DNA of 64,000 bases from UBA6054 sp963975575 (GCA_963975575.1 CAXBHL010000001.1:124001-188000), one strand, 5' to 3'; numbered from the stretch's first letter, positions 9,312 to 18,372 are shown. Notes: a model not told the origin generated them from the sequence alone. Made by a program: numbers and translations.

Positions 9312-10136
9312 TCAGTCGTTCGAACGCAGCTTGGCCAGCAGGCGGAGGACCTCGATGTAGATCCACACGAGCGTGACCATCAGGCCCCACGCGCCGACCC
9401 ACTCCATGTACTTGGGGGCCCCGTTCTTGACGCCCTCCTCGATGAACTTGAAATCCAGCAGCAGGTAGAGCGAGGCCAGGCCCAGGCACAGGGCGGTGAA
9501 GCCGATGCCGATCGGGCCGGTATCGGCGAAACCATTCCAGATCCGCACGCCGAAGAAGCTGAGCAGGTAGAGCGCGACGACGTAGAACAGCAGGCCCGCG
9601 CCGAGCGTGATGATGACCTTCTGGAAGAACGGCCCGACCCGAAGCACGCCGGTGGCGTAACCGACCAGCATCGCGGCGCAGATGCCCATCGTGGCCAGCA
9701 TGGCCTGCATAATCAGGGTGGTTGCTCCGCCCGAGAACACGTCCATCGAGTTGAGGAACCGGGCGGGGATGATCGCGCTGAGCGCGCCCGCCCATACGCC
9801 CTCGATCGCCGCGTGGATCGGCGCCACGATCGGCGCGGTCTTCGGCTTGCGATAGATCAGGAAGCCGACCACCAGCGTGGCGATGAACGAACCGATCAAG
9901 GCCGGCCAGGCCCAGCCGGGCAGCGTCAGCGTGTTGCCCGCGGCGACCGAGTTCTTCACGATCGCCTGGAAGGTGATCACGCCCGCCGCCGCCACGATCG
10001 CCAGCAGGATGGCCGTCGCCTGGACGGTCCCCCCGATGGTCATGACCTTGGGCCGGCTGGCCGCGTCGGTGAAGTTCTCGTCCCAGCGCTCAAGCGCGCC
10101 CATGGCGGGGTTGCCGCTCTGAAGTGACAGGCTCAT
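9312..10136 (-). CDS. Bax inhibitor-1 / YccA family membrane protein
   Basis: 274 residues with AAGGAG before the ATG. After a soluble N-terminus (RWDENFTDAASRPKVMTIGGTV) there are seven hydrophobic segments in the order typical of the YccA/Bax-inhibitor-1 group, including GMCAAM-like and FYVVALYLLSFFGV stretches and a conserved-looking YLLLDFKFIEEGVKNGAPKYMEW between the last helices. Members are inner-membrane proteins linked to FtsH regulation and ion leak. Its role here is inferred from the family only. Confidence 0.88.
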   Translation of the reverse strand: MSLSLQSGNPAMGALERWDENFTDAASRPKVMTIGGTVQATAILLAIVAAAGVITFQAIVKNSVAAGNTLTLPGWAWPALIGSFIATLVVGFLIYRKPKTAPIVAPIHAAIEGVWAGALSAIIPARFLNSMDVFSGGATTLIMQAMLATMGICAAMLVGYATGVLRVGPFFQKVIITLGAGLLFYVVALYLLSFFGVRIWNGFADTGPIGIGFTALCLGLASLYLLLDFKFIEEGVKNGAPKYMEWVGAWGLMVTLVWIYIEVLRLLAKLRSND

Positions 10137-10300
10137 GCGATCTCCTTGACTGCCCGGGGAAAGGCCCGTGCCCCCCGAATACGGGCAACTGTATGGACCG
10201 GTTCGCTCCTGACGCGACGGCCGCGACCTTGCTATCGGACATACGCCTTCGGATTGGATATCCGGCTATTCCGGTTGGGGGCCGTGATCCGCAATCAGGC

Positions 10301-10329
10301 TTGATTTGATCGGTAAATAATCGTATAGT
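10301..10329 (+). promoter_or_regulatory. Near-consensus promoter giving a leaderless mRNA
   Basis: TTGATT at 10301-10306 and TATAGT at 10324-10329 are separated by exactly 17 bases in an AT-rich patch. Start of transcription 6-8 bases downstream falls on the ATG at 10336, and no Shine-Dalgarno sequence precedes that ATG. Confidence 0.7.
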
Positions 10330-10335
10330 ACCAAT

Positions 10336-10899
10336 ATGCATCTCGATCTCGATCAGACCGTTGCCTTGCAGGCGATCCGCGAGACCGGCTCCGTCCTGAC
10401 GCGCCGGGGCTTGCGCGGACCATTCGAGATCGTCCTGGCAGGTGGTGTCGCGGGCCTGCTGGCCGGTTTGCTCGATGCCCGGCGCACGACCGGCGATTGC
10501 GACGTGCTCGACATCGATCAGGAAGAACATTGGAGCCTGCTCGCCGAGGCGGCCGCCGAAGTCGCCCGCTCGATGGGCCTGCCACCCACTTGGTTCAACC
10601 GTGACTGCCAGCAATACGCCTGGTGCTTCCCGCTGGGCTGGAAGAGCCGCACGGAGTCGGTGGGTCGGTTCGGCCCGCTCCATGTCCGCCGTGTCGGTCG
10701 CTTCGATCTCATGGCGTCCAAGGTCGTCGCCGGCCCGAAGCGGCCTCAGGACATTCTCGATGTCATGGCGATGAAACCGACGCCGGACGAACTCGACGCC
10801 GTCGATCAGCATCTCGACCGCCTGTCGGCCGAGCATCTCGACGGATTCAACCACGCACCGCAGCAAGCCATCCTGCAAGCGCTGAGGGAGCAATCGTGA
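10336..10899 (+). CDS. Nucleotidyltransferase-fold protein (DUF6036/AbiEii-like)
   Basis: 187 residues. The N-terminal half has the nucleotidyltransferase signature: GG at 36-37 followed by TTGDCDVLDID, with D54 and D56 as likely metal ligands. The C-terminal half has the conserved-looking FDLMASKVVAGPKRPQDILDVMAM, as in AbiEii-type toxins and DUF6036 proteins. It probably transfers nucleotides to an RNA or protein target; the target is unknown. The gene appears to be leaderless. It overlaps the next gene by four bases (GTGA), so the two are probably made together. It could be the toxin of a toxin-antitoxin pair. Confidence 0.75.
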   Translation: MHLDLDQTVALQAIRETGSVLTRRGLRGPFEIVLAGGVAGLLAGLLDARRTTGDCDVLDIDQEEHWSLLAEAAAEVARSMGLPPTWFNRDCQQYAWCFPLGWKSRTESVGRFGPLHVRRVGRFDLMASKVVAGPKRPQDILDVMAMKPTPDELDAVDQHLDRLSAEHLDGFNHAPQQAILQALREQS

Positions 10900-11624
10900 T
10901 CGAGCCGGTCCACAATCTCGAAGCCCGCTGGGCCCGCCTCGGCGTGCTGCTGAACACCCAGCCGTCGCCGCACGCGCCGGATGTCGAACGCACCCTGCTC
11001 GACACCGTCCGCGTGATCCCAAACGCCCCGCACCTCATTCCCCTCGTCGTCACCTGGCTCGCCGAGCACGGTCTGGGCGTCGCCCGCCATCGCCTCAAAC
11101 ACCTCGCCATCGTCGGGTTGACGCCCGAGCATCGCCCCGTTCTCGGGCTGCTCCTGGACGAGGCCGTCGCCCACGGCGCGCCGGCTGAGCTGCGCATCAT
11201 CCGCGACATCTGCCAGCCCGCCGCCAACCCCGGCCCGCTGGTCGCCGCGTTCCGCGCTCACCCGGCCCTCATCGATGTGGCCGAGTCAGAAGCTTCCGAA
11301 CGGTCGAGGCAGTGGGGCGTCTGGCTCCCCCCGGTCCAACTTAAACCCGACGCCATCCGCCCCGCGTCATGGATCCGCGAGCACAACCCGTCGTGGGCCG
11401 CCCGCGTCGTCCGCCGCGGCGACCTTCGCGCCAGCATCATCGAGTCTCTCCGATTGGATTTCGACGGCCATGCCCCCGCTGTCGCAGCGATCGCGGAGAA
11501 AACCGCCGCGACTCGCCTCGCCGTCAACTCTGCCGTGCAGGCCTTGGAACGGGAAGGGGCGGTGCGTCACGCTCCGAAGCCATCCCATGCGCGGGCGAGG
11601 CCGGTCGAGCTGCTCGCCGCCTGA
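10896..11624 (+). CDS. Winged-helix partner of the nucleotidyltransferase
   Basis: 242 residues from a GTG start overlapping the previous stop (GTGA). Residues 1-150 are helical with short repeated units (VIPNAPHLIPLVVTWLAEHG, LKHLAIVGLTPEHRPVLG) that could form HEAT-like pairs. The C-terminal about 60 residues (APAVAAIAEKTAATRLAVNSAVQALEREGAV) look like a MarR-type winged helix. The tight coupling to a nucleotidyltransferase suggests the partner, regulator or antitoxin of a two-gene system; this is inferred from position only. No family was recognised. Confidence 0.65.
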   Translation: MIEPVHNLEARWARLGVLLNTQPSPHAPDVERTLLDTVRVIPNAPHLIPLVVTWLAEHGLGVARHRLKHLAIVGLTPEHRPVLGLLLDEAVAHGAPAELRIIRDICQPAANPGPLVAAFRAHPALIDVAESEASERSRQWGVWLPPVQLKPDAIRPASWIREHNPSWAARVVRRGDLRASIIESLRLDFDGHAPAVAAIAEKTAATRLAVNSAVQALEREGAVRHAPKPSHARARPVELLAA

Positions 11625-11644
11625 ACCCGCCGCAGGGGGAGCCG

Positions 11645-13246
11645 CTATCGCGCATCGTGCGTGTAGTTCGGCGATTCCTTGGTAATCCGGATGTCGTGGG
11701 GGTGATTTTCAACCACCGTGGCCCCCGAAACGCGGACAAACCGGGCGTGCTCGTGCAGGTCCGCGATGGTCGCGCAGCCGCAGTAGCCCATCGCCGAACG
11801 CAGCCCGCCCACCAACTGGTACACGAACTCGTTCAGCGGCCCGCGGTAGGCCACCAGCCCCTCGACGCCCTCGGGCACGAACTTCTGCTGCGGCTTGCCC
11901 CGGGCGTCCAGCTTCTCCGCCTGGCGGTAGCGGTCGGCCGAGCCGGCGCCCATCGCGCCCTCCGAGCCCATGCCGCGGTAGCTCTTGAACCGGCGTCCAC
12001 CCGAGATCACCATCTCGCCGGGCGACTCGTCCAGCCCGGCGAACAGCGAGCCCATCATCACGCAGTCCGCCCCGGCGGCCAGCGCCTTGGCGATGTCGCC
12101 TGACAGGCGGATGCCGCCGTCGGCGATCACCGGGACCTTCTTGCCCGTGGACCGCACCCCGGCGACGGCGTTCATGATGGCCGTCACCTGCGGCATGCCC
12201 ACGCCGGTCACCACGCGGGTGGTGCAGATCGAGCCCGGGCCGATGCCCACCTTGATCGCGTCCGCCCCGGCGAGCACCAGGTCTCGGGCGGCCTCGGCGG
12301 TGGCGATGTTGCCGGCGACCACCTCGATGTTGTAACGGCTCTTGATCTCGCGGACCGAGTTGAGCACGTTCTCCGAGTGCCCGTGGGCGGTGTCGACCAC
12401 GATCACGTCCACCTCGGCGGCGATCAGGGCCTCGACGCGGTCGAACTGGCCCGGGCCGACGGCCGCCCCGCAGCGCAGGCGTCCGCGGGTGTCCACGCAC
12501 GCCATCGGGAAGCGGCTGAGCCGCTCGATGTCCCGCATGGTGATCAGCCCGGACAGGTTGCCCGACTGGTCGACCAGCAGCAGCTTCTCGACCTTGTGCT
12601 GGTTGAGGATGCCCTCGGCCTCGGGCAGCAGCGTGCCGGCCGGCGCGGTGATGAGCTTGCCGCGGGTCATCACGTCGCCGATCTTGGTCGAGTCGTTGTC
12701 GGCGAACTTGAGGTCCCGCCGGGTCAGGATGCCCAGCAGCTTGCCCTTGCTGCGCAGCTCCCGCCCGCCGTCTTCGGTGATCGGAAAGCCCGACACCGAG
12801 TGGGTGTACATGAGTTCCTTGGCGTGGCCCACCGTGTCGCCGGGTCCGAGGGTGATCGGGTCGGTGATCACGCCGTTGGCCGAGCGCTTGACCTGGGCGA
12901 CCTCACGGGCCTGCGCCTCGACCGACAGGTTCTTGTGGATGAACCCCAGCCCGCCCTCCTGGGCCAGGGCGATGGCCACGTCGGACTCGGTCACGGTGTC
13001 CATCGGGGCGGACAACATCGGGATGTTCAGGCGGATGCCCGGGGTGACGTTCGTCGAGGGGTCGGCGGTGGCGGGCATCACGCCCGAGCGGCGGGGGATC
13101 AGCAGGACGTCGTCGAAGGTGATGCCCTCGGAGACGATCTTCTCTTTCATGACGTCGGCAAACCCGCCCGCGGGCTGGCCTTCCGTTCCGGAAGGGCCCG
13201 GGGAGCTCGCGGAGGAGGACGGTGTCGGGTTCGTCAGGGTCGCCAT
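11645..13246 (-). CDS. guaB: Inosine-5'-monophosphate dehydrogenase
   Basis: 533 residues, slightly longer than usual because of a serine/proline-rich N-terminal extension of about 30 residues. It converts IMP to XMP with NAD in guanine nucleotide synthesis. Visible landmarks: ITFDDVLLIPRRS at the start of the barrel, two CBS domains between about residues 120 and 240, the active-site loop GIGPGSICTTR with C341, and the flap/finger YRGMGSEGAMGAGSADRY. No Shine-Dalgarno stands out at 13246; an internal ATG at 13150 would give a standard length. Confidence 0.97.
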   Translation of the reverse strand: MATLTNPTPSSSASSPGPSGTEGQPAGGFADVMKEKIVSEGITFDDVLLIPRRSGVMPATADPSTNVTPGIRLNIPMLSAPMDTVTESDVAIALAQEGGLGFIHKNLSVEAQAREVAQVKRSANGVITDPITLGPGDTVGHAKELMYTHSVSGFPITEDGGRELRSKGKLLGILTRRDLKFADNDSTKIGDVMTRGKLITAPAGTLLPEAEGILNQHKVEKLLLVDQSGNLSGLITMRDIERLSRFPMACVDTRGRLRCGAAVGPGQFDRVEALIAAEVDVIVVDTAHGHSENVLNSVREIKSRYNIEVVAGNIATAEAARDLVLAGADAIKVGIGPGSICTTRVVTGVGMPQVTAIMNAVAGVRSTGKKVPVIADGGIRLSGDIAKALAAGADCVMMGSLFAGLDESPGEMVISGGRRFKSYRGMGSEGAMGAGSADRYRQAEKLDARGKPQQKFVPEGVEGLVAYRGPLNEFVYQLVGGLRSAMGYCGCATIADLHEHARFVRVSGATVVENHPHDIRITKESPNYTHDAR

Positions 13247-13384
13247 GAGAGAGTTTCGCAGGGGTGGGGGGGTCGGTCAACAAACCCGGGCACAATCCGG
13301 GGCACAATCGCCCGACACACCCTTGGAGAATCGGGGTGATACGCAGGGGCGAGAACGCCCGATCATGCCGATACCCTTGGGCCC

Positions 13385-15538
13385 ATGCCCACCCACGCCC
13401 CCATCCTCGACGAGCACCCCGTCTGGTCGATCGACCCCCGCCGCCCGGGCCCCCCCGCGATCCGGCGTGAGTGGGTGCTGGCCAACGGCCTGGGCGGCTA
13501 CGCCATGGGCACGGTGCTGGGGGTTCCCACCCGCCGGTACCACGGTCTGCTGGTCGCGGCCCTGGCGCCCCCGGTCCTGCGGATGCTGACGCTGGCCGCC
13601 ATCGACGACACGGTCGTGCTCGACCCCGCCGGGACCCCCCGCGAGCACCGCCTGACCCGCTTCCACTTCGCCAGCGCGCCCGACCGCCCGTGCCTGCACC
13701 CGTATCTGGTCCGGTTCGAGAAGGAGGACTTGGTCCGCTGGACCTTCGAACTGCCCGGGCCGCACGGGCCGGTGACCGTCCGCAAGACGGTCGAGCTGGC
13801 GGACGGGCGCAACGCGGTCAACATCCGGTACGAGCTGCCAGAGGGCATCGACGCGCGGCTCGAGCTGCGTCCTTTGGTCGCGATGCGCGACTTCCACGCC
13901 CTCGTGTCCCCGCACGACGGGGCGGTCCACGACCGCGAGCTGGCGGGCCTGACCGGATCGCCGGGCGTGCTCGTCACTCGGCAGGACCTGGGCGTGCACA
14001 TCACGGCGCGGGGCGTCGAGGAGTTCCGGCTCCGGCCCGACACGTGGCGTTCGGTCGAGCTGCTCGCCGAACGCGAGCGCGGGCTCGACGACCGGGAGGA
14101 TTGGCATTGCCCGGGCGTGTTCATCGCTCAGGGCCCAGGCACGGTCGAGCTGACGGCCACCACCGACGCCTCCGGGCGCGAGGGCTGGCAGGACGCCCGC
14201 GACGCGCGGCGCCGGCGCCGGCGGGGCATGATCGACGCGACGCTCAAGACGGTCCATCACGCCGGCGACGCCCGCGTCCGCACGCGCATCGCCCAGCTCG
14301 CCGCGGCCGCGGACGCGTTCGTGGTGCGGCGCACCGGGTCGGGCCCGGGACGGACCACGATCATCGCCGGGTACCCGTGGTTCGCCGACTGGGGCCGCGA
14401 CACCATGATCTGCCTGCCGGGCTTGCTGCTGACCACCGGACGCCACGAAGAGGCCTTCGACGTGCTCCGCACCTTCGCCAACGCCCAGCGCCGCGGCCTG
14501 ATCCCCAACCGCTTCGACGACCACGCCGGACCCGCGCACTACAACACCGTGGACGCCTCGCTGTGGTTCATCCACGCCTGCTGCGAGTGGCTGGCGCTGA
14601 CCGGGGACCGAAAGCGGTTCAACGAGCAGCTCCGCCCCGCGTGCGAGCGCGTCGTGCGGGCCTACCAGAACGGCACCGACTACAACATCTGCGTGGACGT
14701 GTCCGACGGGCTGGTGGCCGCGGGCTCGCCCGACACGCAGCTGACCTGGATGGACGCCAAGCGCGACGGCGTGGTGTTCACGCCCCGCCACGGCAAGCCG
14801 GTGGAGATCAACGCCCTGTGGGTCCACGGGCTCCGGTCCCTCGCGCTGGCGGTGGAGAACGATGACCCCGATCTGGCCGAGGACCTGACCGCCCACGCCG
14901 ACCGCGCGGCGGCGTCGTTCCGCGGCGTGTTCCTCGCCGGCCCGGGCGGCGGGCTGGTGGACTGCCTGACACCCGAGCACCACGCTCGCAGCGTGCGCTG
15001 GAACAGTTCGTCCGAGATCCGGCCCAACCAGATCTTCGCGGCCAGCCTCGAGCACGCCCCGCTCAAACAAGACGAACGGCGCGCCGTCGTCCGCGTGGTC
15101 CGCGAGCACCTGCTCACCCCCGCAGGCCTGCGGACCCTGGCGCCGTCGGACCCGAACTACGAGCCGCTCTACCACGGACCGCTGTTCACGCGGGACCGGG
15201 CCTACCACAACGGCACGGTCTGGCCGTGGCTGCTGGGGCGGTTCTGCGAGGCGTTGATGCGCAGCGAGGGCTTCTCCGACGCGTCGCGGTCCGAGGCCGC
15301 CGAGCGACTCCTCGCGCTGGCCGACACGGTGGACGGGCTGTCGATCGGCCAGATCCCGGAAATCGCCGACGCGCAGGCCGACCGCAACGGATCGCACCGC
15401 TTCGACGGCTGCCCGGCGCAAGCGTGGTCGGTCGCCGAGACACTGCGAGTGCTGGCGGTGGCGATGGGCGCAGCCCGCCCGGCGCAGGATGCGCGGGCGA
15501 CGAGCGGCATGCCGGTCACTCCTCCGGTTCGGCCTTGA
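13385..15538 (+). CDS. Glycogen debranching enzyme (amylo-alpha-1,6-glucosidase type)
   Basis: 717 residues. The N-terminus reads WVLANGLGGYAMGTVLGVPTRRYHGLL, typical of the bacterial/archaeal glycogen-debranching-enzyme N-terminal domain. The C-terminal (alpha/alpha)6 barrel has GYPWFADWGRDTMICLPGL, RGLIPNRFDD, NTVDASLWFIHACCEWL, WMDAK and NGTVWPWLLGRF, with acidic residues in the positions expected for catalysis. It removes alpha-1,6 branches from glycogen. Divergent from guaB with about 140 bases between them; its last bases overlap the end of the small gene on the other strand. Confidence 0.93.
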   Translation: MPTHAPILDEHPVWSIDPRRPGPPAIRREWVLANGLGGYAMGTVLGVPTRRYHGLLVAALAPPVLRMLTLAAIDDTVVLDPAGTPREHRLTRFHFASAPDRPCLHPYLVRFEKEDLVRWTFELPGPHGPVTVRKTVELADGRNAVNIRYELPEGIDARLELRPLVAMRDFHALVSPHDGAVHDRELAGLTGSPGVLVTRQDLGVHITARGVEEFRLRPDTWRSVELLAERERGLDDREDWHCPGVFIAQGPGTVELTATTDASGREGWQDARDARRRRRRGMIDATLKTVHHAGDARVRTRIAQLAAAADAFVVRRTGSGPGRTTIIAGYPWFADWGRDTMICLPGLLLTTGRHEEAFDVLRTFANAQRRGLIPNRFDDHAGPAHYNTVDASLWFIHACCEWLALTGDRKRFNEQLRPACERVVRAYQNGTDYNICVDVSDGLVAAGSPDTQLTWMDAKRDGVVFTPRHGKPVEINALWVHGLRSLALAVENDDPDLAEDLTAHADRAAASFRGVFLAGPGGGLVDCLTPEHHARSVRWNSSSEIRPNQIFAASLEHAPLKQDERRAVVRVVREHLLTPAGLRTLAPSDPNYEPLYHGPLFTRDRAYHNGTVWPWLLGRFCEALMRSEGFSDASRSEAAERLLALADTVDGLSIGQIPEIADAQADRNGSHRFDGCPAQAWSVAETLRVLAVAMGAARPAQDARATSGMPVTPPVRP

Positions 15539-15737
15539 GCAGGCGCTCGGCGTCGGCCGGGCTCATGGACCCTTCGGCGACGTAGGCCGCCAGCTCACGC
15601 CGGGATTTCTCGCGCTCCTTGGTCTTCATCATCGCGTGGGCGACCCCCATCAGGATGCTGACCATGGCCACACCGGCGATGATCGCGACGATCGTGATCT
15701 CGCCCTCGGCGATTCTGGCCCATGTTATCGCGTCCAT
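15516..15737 (-). CDS. One-helix mini-protein with SHOCT-like tail (copy 1)
   Basis: 73 residues: one membrane helix at about residues 15-37, a charged linker (KTKEREKSR), then RELAAYVAEGSMSPADAERLLKA. The tail resembles the SHOCT-type amphipathic motif found at the C-termini of small bacterial proteins. It is the last of three tandem copies on this strand. Function unknown; the positively charged linker suggests a cytoplasmic tail. Confidence 0.7.
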   Translation of the reverse strand: MDAITWARIAEGEITIVAIIAGVAMVSILMGVAHAMMKTKEREKSRRELAAYVAEGSMSPADAERLLKAEPEE

Positions 15738-15759
15738 GAGAATCTCTCCTTGTCGAAAA

Positions 15760-16011
15760 TCAGAGCCCGCACTTGCGGTCGTCCTTGGCGCCGGCCTGGA
15801 GCAGTTCCATGCCGTCCTCGGGGGTCATCGAGCCCTCGGCGATGTACGCGGCGATCTCCCGCCGGGACTCCTCGCGCTGGCGGGTCCGGTGGATGCCGCC
15901 GATCATCTTGCCGACAATCGCGACGACCGCGACCGACAGCCCTCCGACGATCGCGACAATCGGGATGATCTCGGCGTCGATTCTCGCCAGTGTGAGCAGG
16001 TCGGTGTGCAT
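15760..16011 (-). CDS. One-helix mini-protein with SHOCT-like tail (copy 2)
   Basis: 83 residues from the ATG at 16011, which has AAGGAAG upstream; a TTG start at 16071 would add 20 unsupported residues. One helix at about residues 15-40 (IVAIVGGLSVAVVAIVG), then a linker rich in R and E, and REIAAYIAEGSMTPEDGMELLQAG, nearly the same tail as copies 1 and 3. It is 22 bases from copy 1 and about 65 from copy 3, so the three are probably one transcript. Confidence 0.7.
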   Translation of the reverse strand: MHTDLLTLARIDAEIIPIVAIVGGLSVAVVAIVGKMIGGIHRTRQREESRREIAAYIAEGSMTPEDGMELLQAGAKDDRKCGL

Positions 16012-16077
16012 GGTGTGGGCTTCCTTGAACTCGGGGCTCGCCGGCCTCGCGGTGTCTTCTTTGAGTCTCAACAGCGA

Positions 16078-16308
16078 TCAGCAGACGCGGCCCCGGTTGC
16101 CGGCCTTGAGAATGCGCTCGGCCTGCTCGGGGGTCATCGACCCCTCGGCGACGTAGGCCGCGATCTCCCGCTTGGTCCGCTCGCGGGCGCTGTTGGTCAG
16201 CACCTTGGTGGTCGCCTGGATCAGCATGCCGGTCAGGATGCTCACCGCGATGACCAGGGGGATGAACAGATCCTCGTCCCCGAGCAGGTTCTGCATCATC
16301 GATTCCAT
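16078..16308 (-). CDS. One-helix mini-protein with SHOCT-like tail (copy 3)
   Basis: 76 residues. A membrane helix lies at about residues 15-37 (LFIPLVIAVSILTGMLIQA), followed by a basic linker (NSARERTKR) and REIAAYVAEGSMTPEQAERILKAG. It is the first gene of the three-copy set and diverges from the zinc-ribbon membrane protein at 16495. The size and layout recall PspB-type phage-shock proteins, but no sequence match to PspB is claimed. Confidence 0.7.
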   Translation of the reverse strand: MESMMQNLLGDEDLFIPLVIAVSILTGMLIQATTKVLTNSARERTKREIAAYVAEGSMTPEQAERILKAGNRGRVC

Positions 16309-16494
16309 GGCGCGGTCCCTCCTGTGTGCGCCCCGAGGGGCTGGTCCGGGGCGGCGGGGCCGCCCGCGTGCAGTCTTGGGAAACCCACCCCGCCGGTTTC
16401 ACCCCGGGCACCTGAACCCATCATAACCCGGAGGCGCCCGTACAAGCGCAGGGTTGTCCCCCATATTGGCTGCCGTCGGACGGGAGAGTTTGGT

Positions 16495-17475
16495 ATGCTC
16501 CGCCCCATGATGATCGGAATGATGCTGGCGGGTCTGGTCTCCATCGCCCTCGGTCTGCTCACGATCGGGCTGTCCGCCAACGCCGTCTGGAGGGCGGTCA
16601 TGGCACCCCCGGGCACCCCGAGGCGGGCCGGCTGTGGCGCCTGCGGCTACGAGCTGACCACCCTGGAAGGCGGCCGGTGCTCGGAATGCGGGGCCGATCT
16701 GCTCAAGGCCGGGGTGCCCACCCGGCGCAACATCATCCGCGTGGGCGGCTCCCTGCCCGCGGCCCTGATGGGCTGGACCATCCTCGCCAGCACGGTGGCG
16801 CTGGTCGCGTTCTACACCGTGTTCTCCTTCGGCGTGGCACGCACCGCCGCCATGGGCATGGACGGCTATACCGCCAGCTTCAGCTTCGGGCCCGAGCAGA
16901 CCTTCGACCCCGAGCGCGGCGTGTTCACGAGCAAGGCCGACTTCGCCATCAGCGTCGCCGTCGACGTGGTGGGCGACTGGAACGGACCCGCCGACTCGGG
17001 CACGATCGTCGCCGACCTCACCGGCGCCGATCGGGCCGTGAAGATCACCTGGGCCGACGCGTCCGACCCCGCCTGGGTCATGACGGACGCGTCGGGGGCC
17101 GAGATCGGATCGGGGCCGGGATTCACGCTCAACAACGCGATCGAGGCGTTCGACGCCGTCGGCATCGACTCCGCGTCCGACCCGGCCAACCTCGTCTACG
17201 TCACCCACTTCCAGAGCCTGCTCAACGCGGCGTACCAGGACCCGTTCAACTTCGAGTACGAACTGGATCAGTACGAGGACGACGAGACCCGCATCCAGCG
17301 TACCGGCGGCGGCATGACCACGGCCATGAATCCGATGGGCCCCATGCTCTTCGGCGACCGCAACACCAACATCGCGGCCGGCGTGATCCTCGGGCTGGGC
17401 GTGGTGGTCTGGGCGGTCGGCTGCGTGCTCATCGTGGTCCGGCGCAGCAGGCTCATCTCTTCGACGCGTCCCTGA
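16495..17475 (+). CDS. Zinc-ribbon membrane protein, unknown
   Basis: 326 residues from the ATG at 16495 (GGGAG upstream). Order of parts: a first helix (residues about 5-32), a zinc ribbon CGACGYELTTLEGGRCSECG around residues 45-65, a second helix near 85-110, an extracytoplasmic beta-rich domain of about 180 residues, and a C-terminal helix (AAGVILGLGVVVWAVGCVLIVV) with a basic end. The ribbon should bind one zinc ion through four cysteines. Shared with the next gene and with the partial gene at the window start. Role unknown. Confidence 0.75.
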   Translation: MLRPMMIGMMLAGLVSIALGLLTIGLSANAVWRAVMAPPGTPRRAGCGACGYELTTLEGGRCSECGADLLKAGVPTRRNIIRVGGSLPAALMGWTILASTVALVAFYTVFSFGVARTAAMGMDGYTASFSFGPEQTFDPERGVFTSKADFAISVAVDVVGDWNGPADSGTIVADLTGADRAVKITWADASDPAWVMTDASGAEIGSGPGFTLNNAIEAFDAVGIDSASDPANLVYVTHFQSLLNAAYQDPFNFEYELDQYEDDETRIQRTGGGMTTAMNPMGPMLFGDRNTNIAAGVILGLGVVVWAVGCVLIVVRRSRLISSTRP

Positions 17476-17490
17476 CCGGCCCGCACGCGC

Positions 17491-18372
17491 TCACGAGCGC
17501 CACCCCGTCCCGCACTCCGGGCACTTCGGCGCGTCCATCCGCCCCGCCATGTCGTAGCCGCACACGGCGCAGCGGCCTGCGTACCACGGCTTGCGACGCC
17601 GCGCCGCCAGAGGCAGGAACACCGCCGGCCCCAGCGCGAACACGCCCACAGCGCCGCACACCGTCAGGGCCCAGTAGGTCCCCGCCCAGCAATAGCAGCT
17701 GGTCTTGCGCCGCACCATCACGTCCAGCGGGATCAGCAGCGCGACTTCGACCATCGTGCCCAGCAGCAGGCGCCGGCTGAGCCGGGCGAGCACGGTCTCT
17801 CTTTGCCCGCCCTGCACGAACGCGACCAGCAGCGGCGTGGCCACCAGCCAGCCCGTGCCCACGATCGCCGCGACCACCGCCAGCCGCGGCACCGGCAGGT
17901 CGTCAATGGCCTGTGCCGACCAATGGTCGTACTCGTCCGCCAGGCCGTACAGCGCGGCCACCGCCGCGAGCACCAGCGTGCCGATGGCCGCACCCGCCAC
18001 GCACAGGCTGGTGCGCACGCCCTTGCCCTTCGGCCCCATCGCGCCCGGCCGGCGCACCGGCCAGACAAAGACCGCCTGCGCCAAGGTGATCGCGGCGATC
18101 CCTCCCGACATCCAGAGGATGAACTCCGTCGTGGTCAGCAGGCCGGCGTACCGCTCCCAGGTCGGCCACTCGCCGAGCATCTGGTGCTCGCGTTGGCCAA
18201 CGATGGTCCCGTCGGGCAGCTTGCTGGTGGAGAAGCCTTCCACCTCGGACTGGGTCACGTACAGCAAACCCTGCACGAAGTACAGCACGATGCCCTGCGC
18301 GATCCAGAACCCGAGCAGCAGCGCCCACTTTGGCGTGCGGGCGATCCAGTCCCGTTTGGCCCCGTTCCTCAC
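17491..18372 (-). CDS. Multi-helix membrane protein with C-terminal zinc ribbon
   Basis: 293 residues from GTG 18372, chosen because it overlaps the stop of the upstream gene (GTGA), a sign of translational coupling. About seven hydrophobic segments precede a C-terminal ribbon CAVCGYDMAGRMDAPKCPECG, the last 25 residues. It is a further example of the zinc-ribbon membrane family in this genome, here with the ribbon at the end rather than the start. Function unknown; it probably works with the gene at 18369. Confidence 0.7.
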   Translation of the reverse strand: MRNGAKRDWIARTPKWALLLGFWIAQGIVLYFVQGLLYVTQSEVEGFSTSKLPDGTIVGQREHQMLGEWPTWERYAGLLTTTEFILWMSGGIAAITLAQAVFVWPVRRPGAMGPKGKGVRTSLCVAGAAIGTLVLAAVAALYGLADEYDHWSAQAIDDLPVPRLAVVAAIVGTGWLVATPLLVAFVQGGQRETVLARLSRRLLLGTMVEVALLIPLDVMVRRKTSCYCWAGTYWALTVCGAVGVFALGPAVFLPLAARRRKPWYAGRCAVCGYDMAGRMDAPKCPECGTGWRS

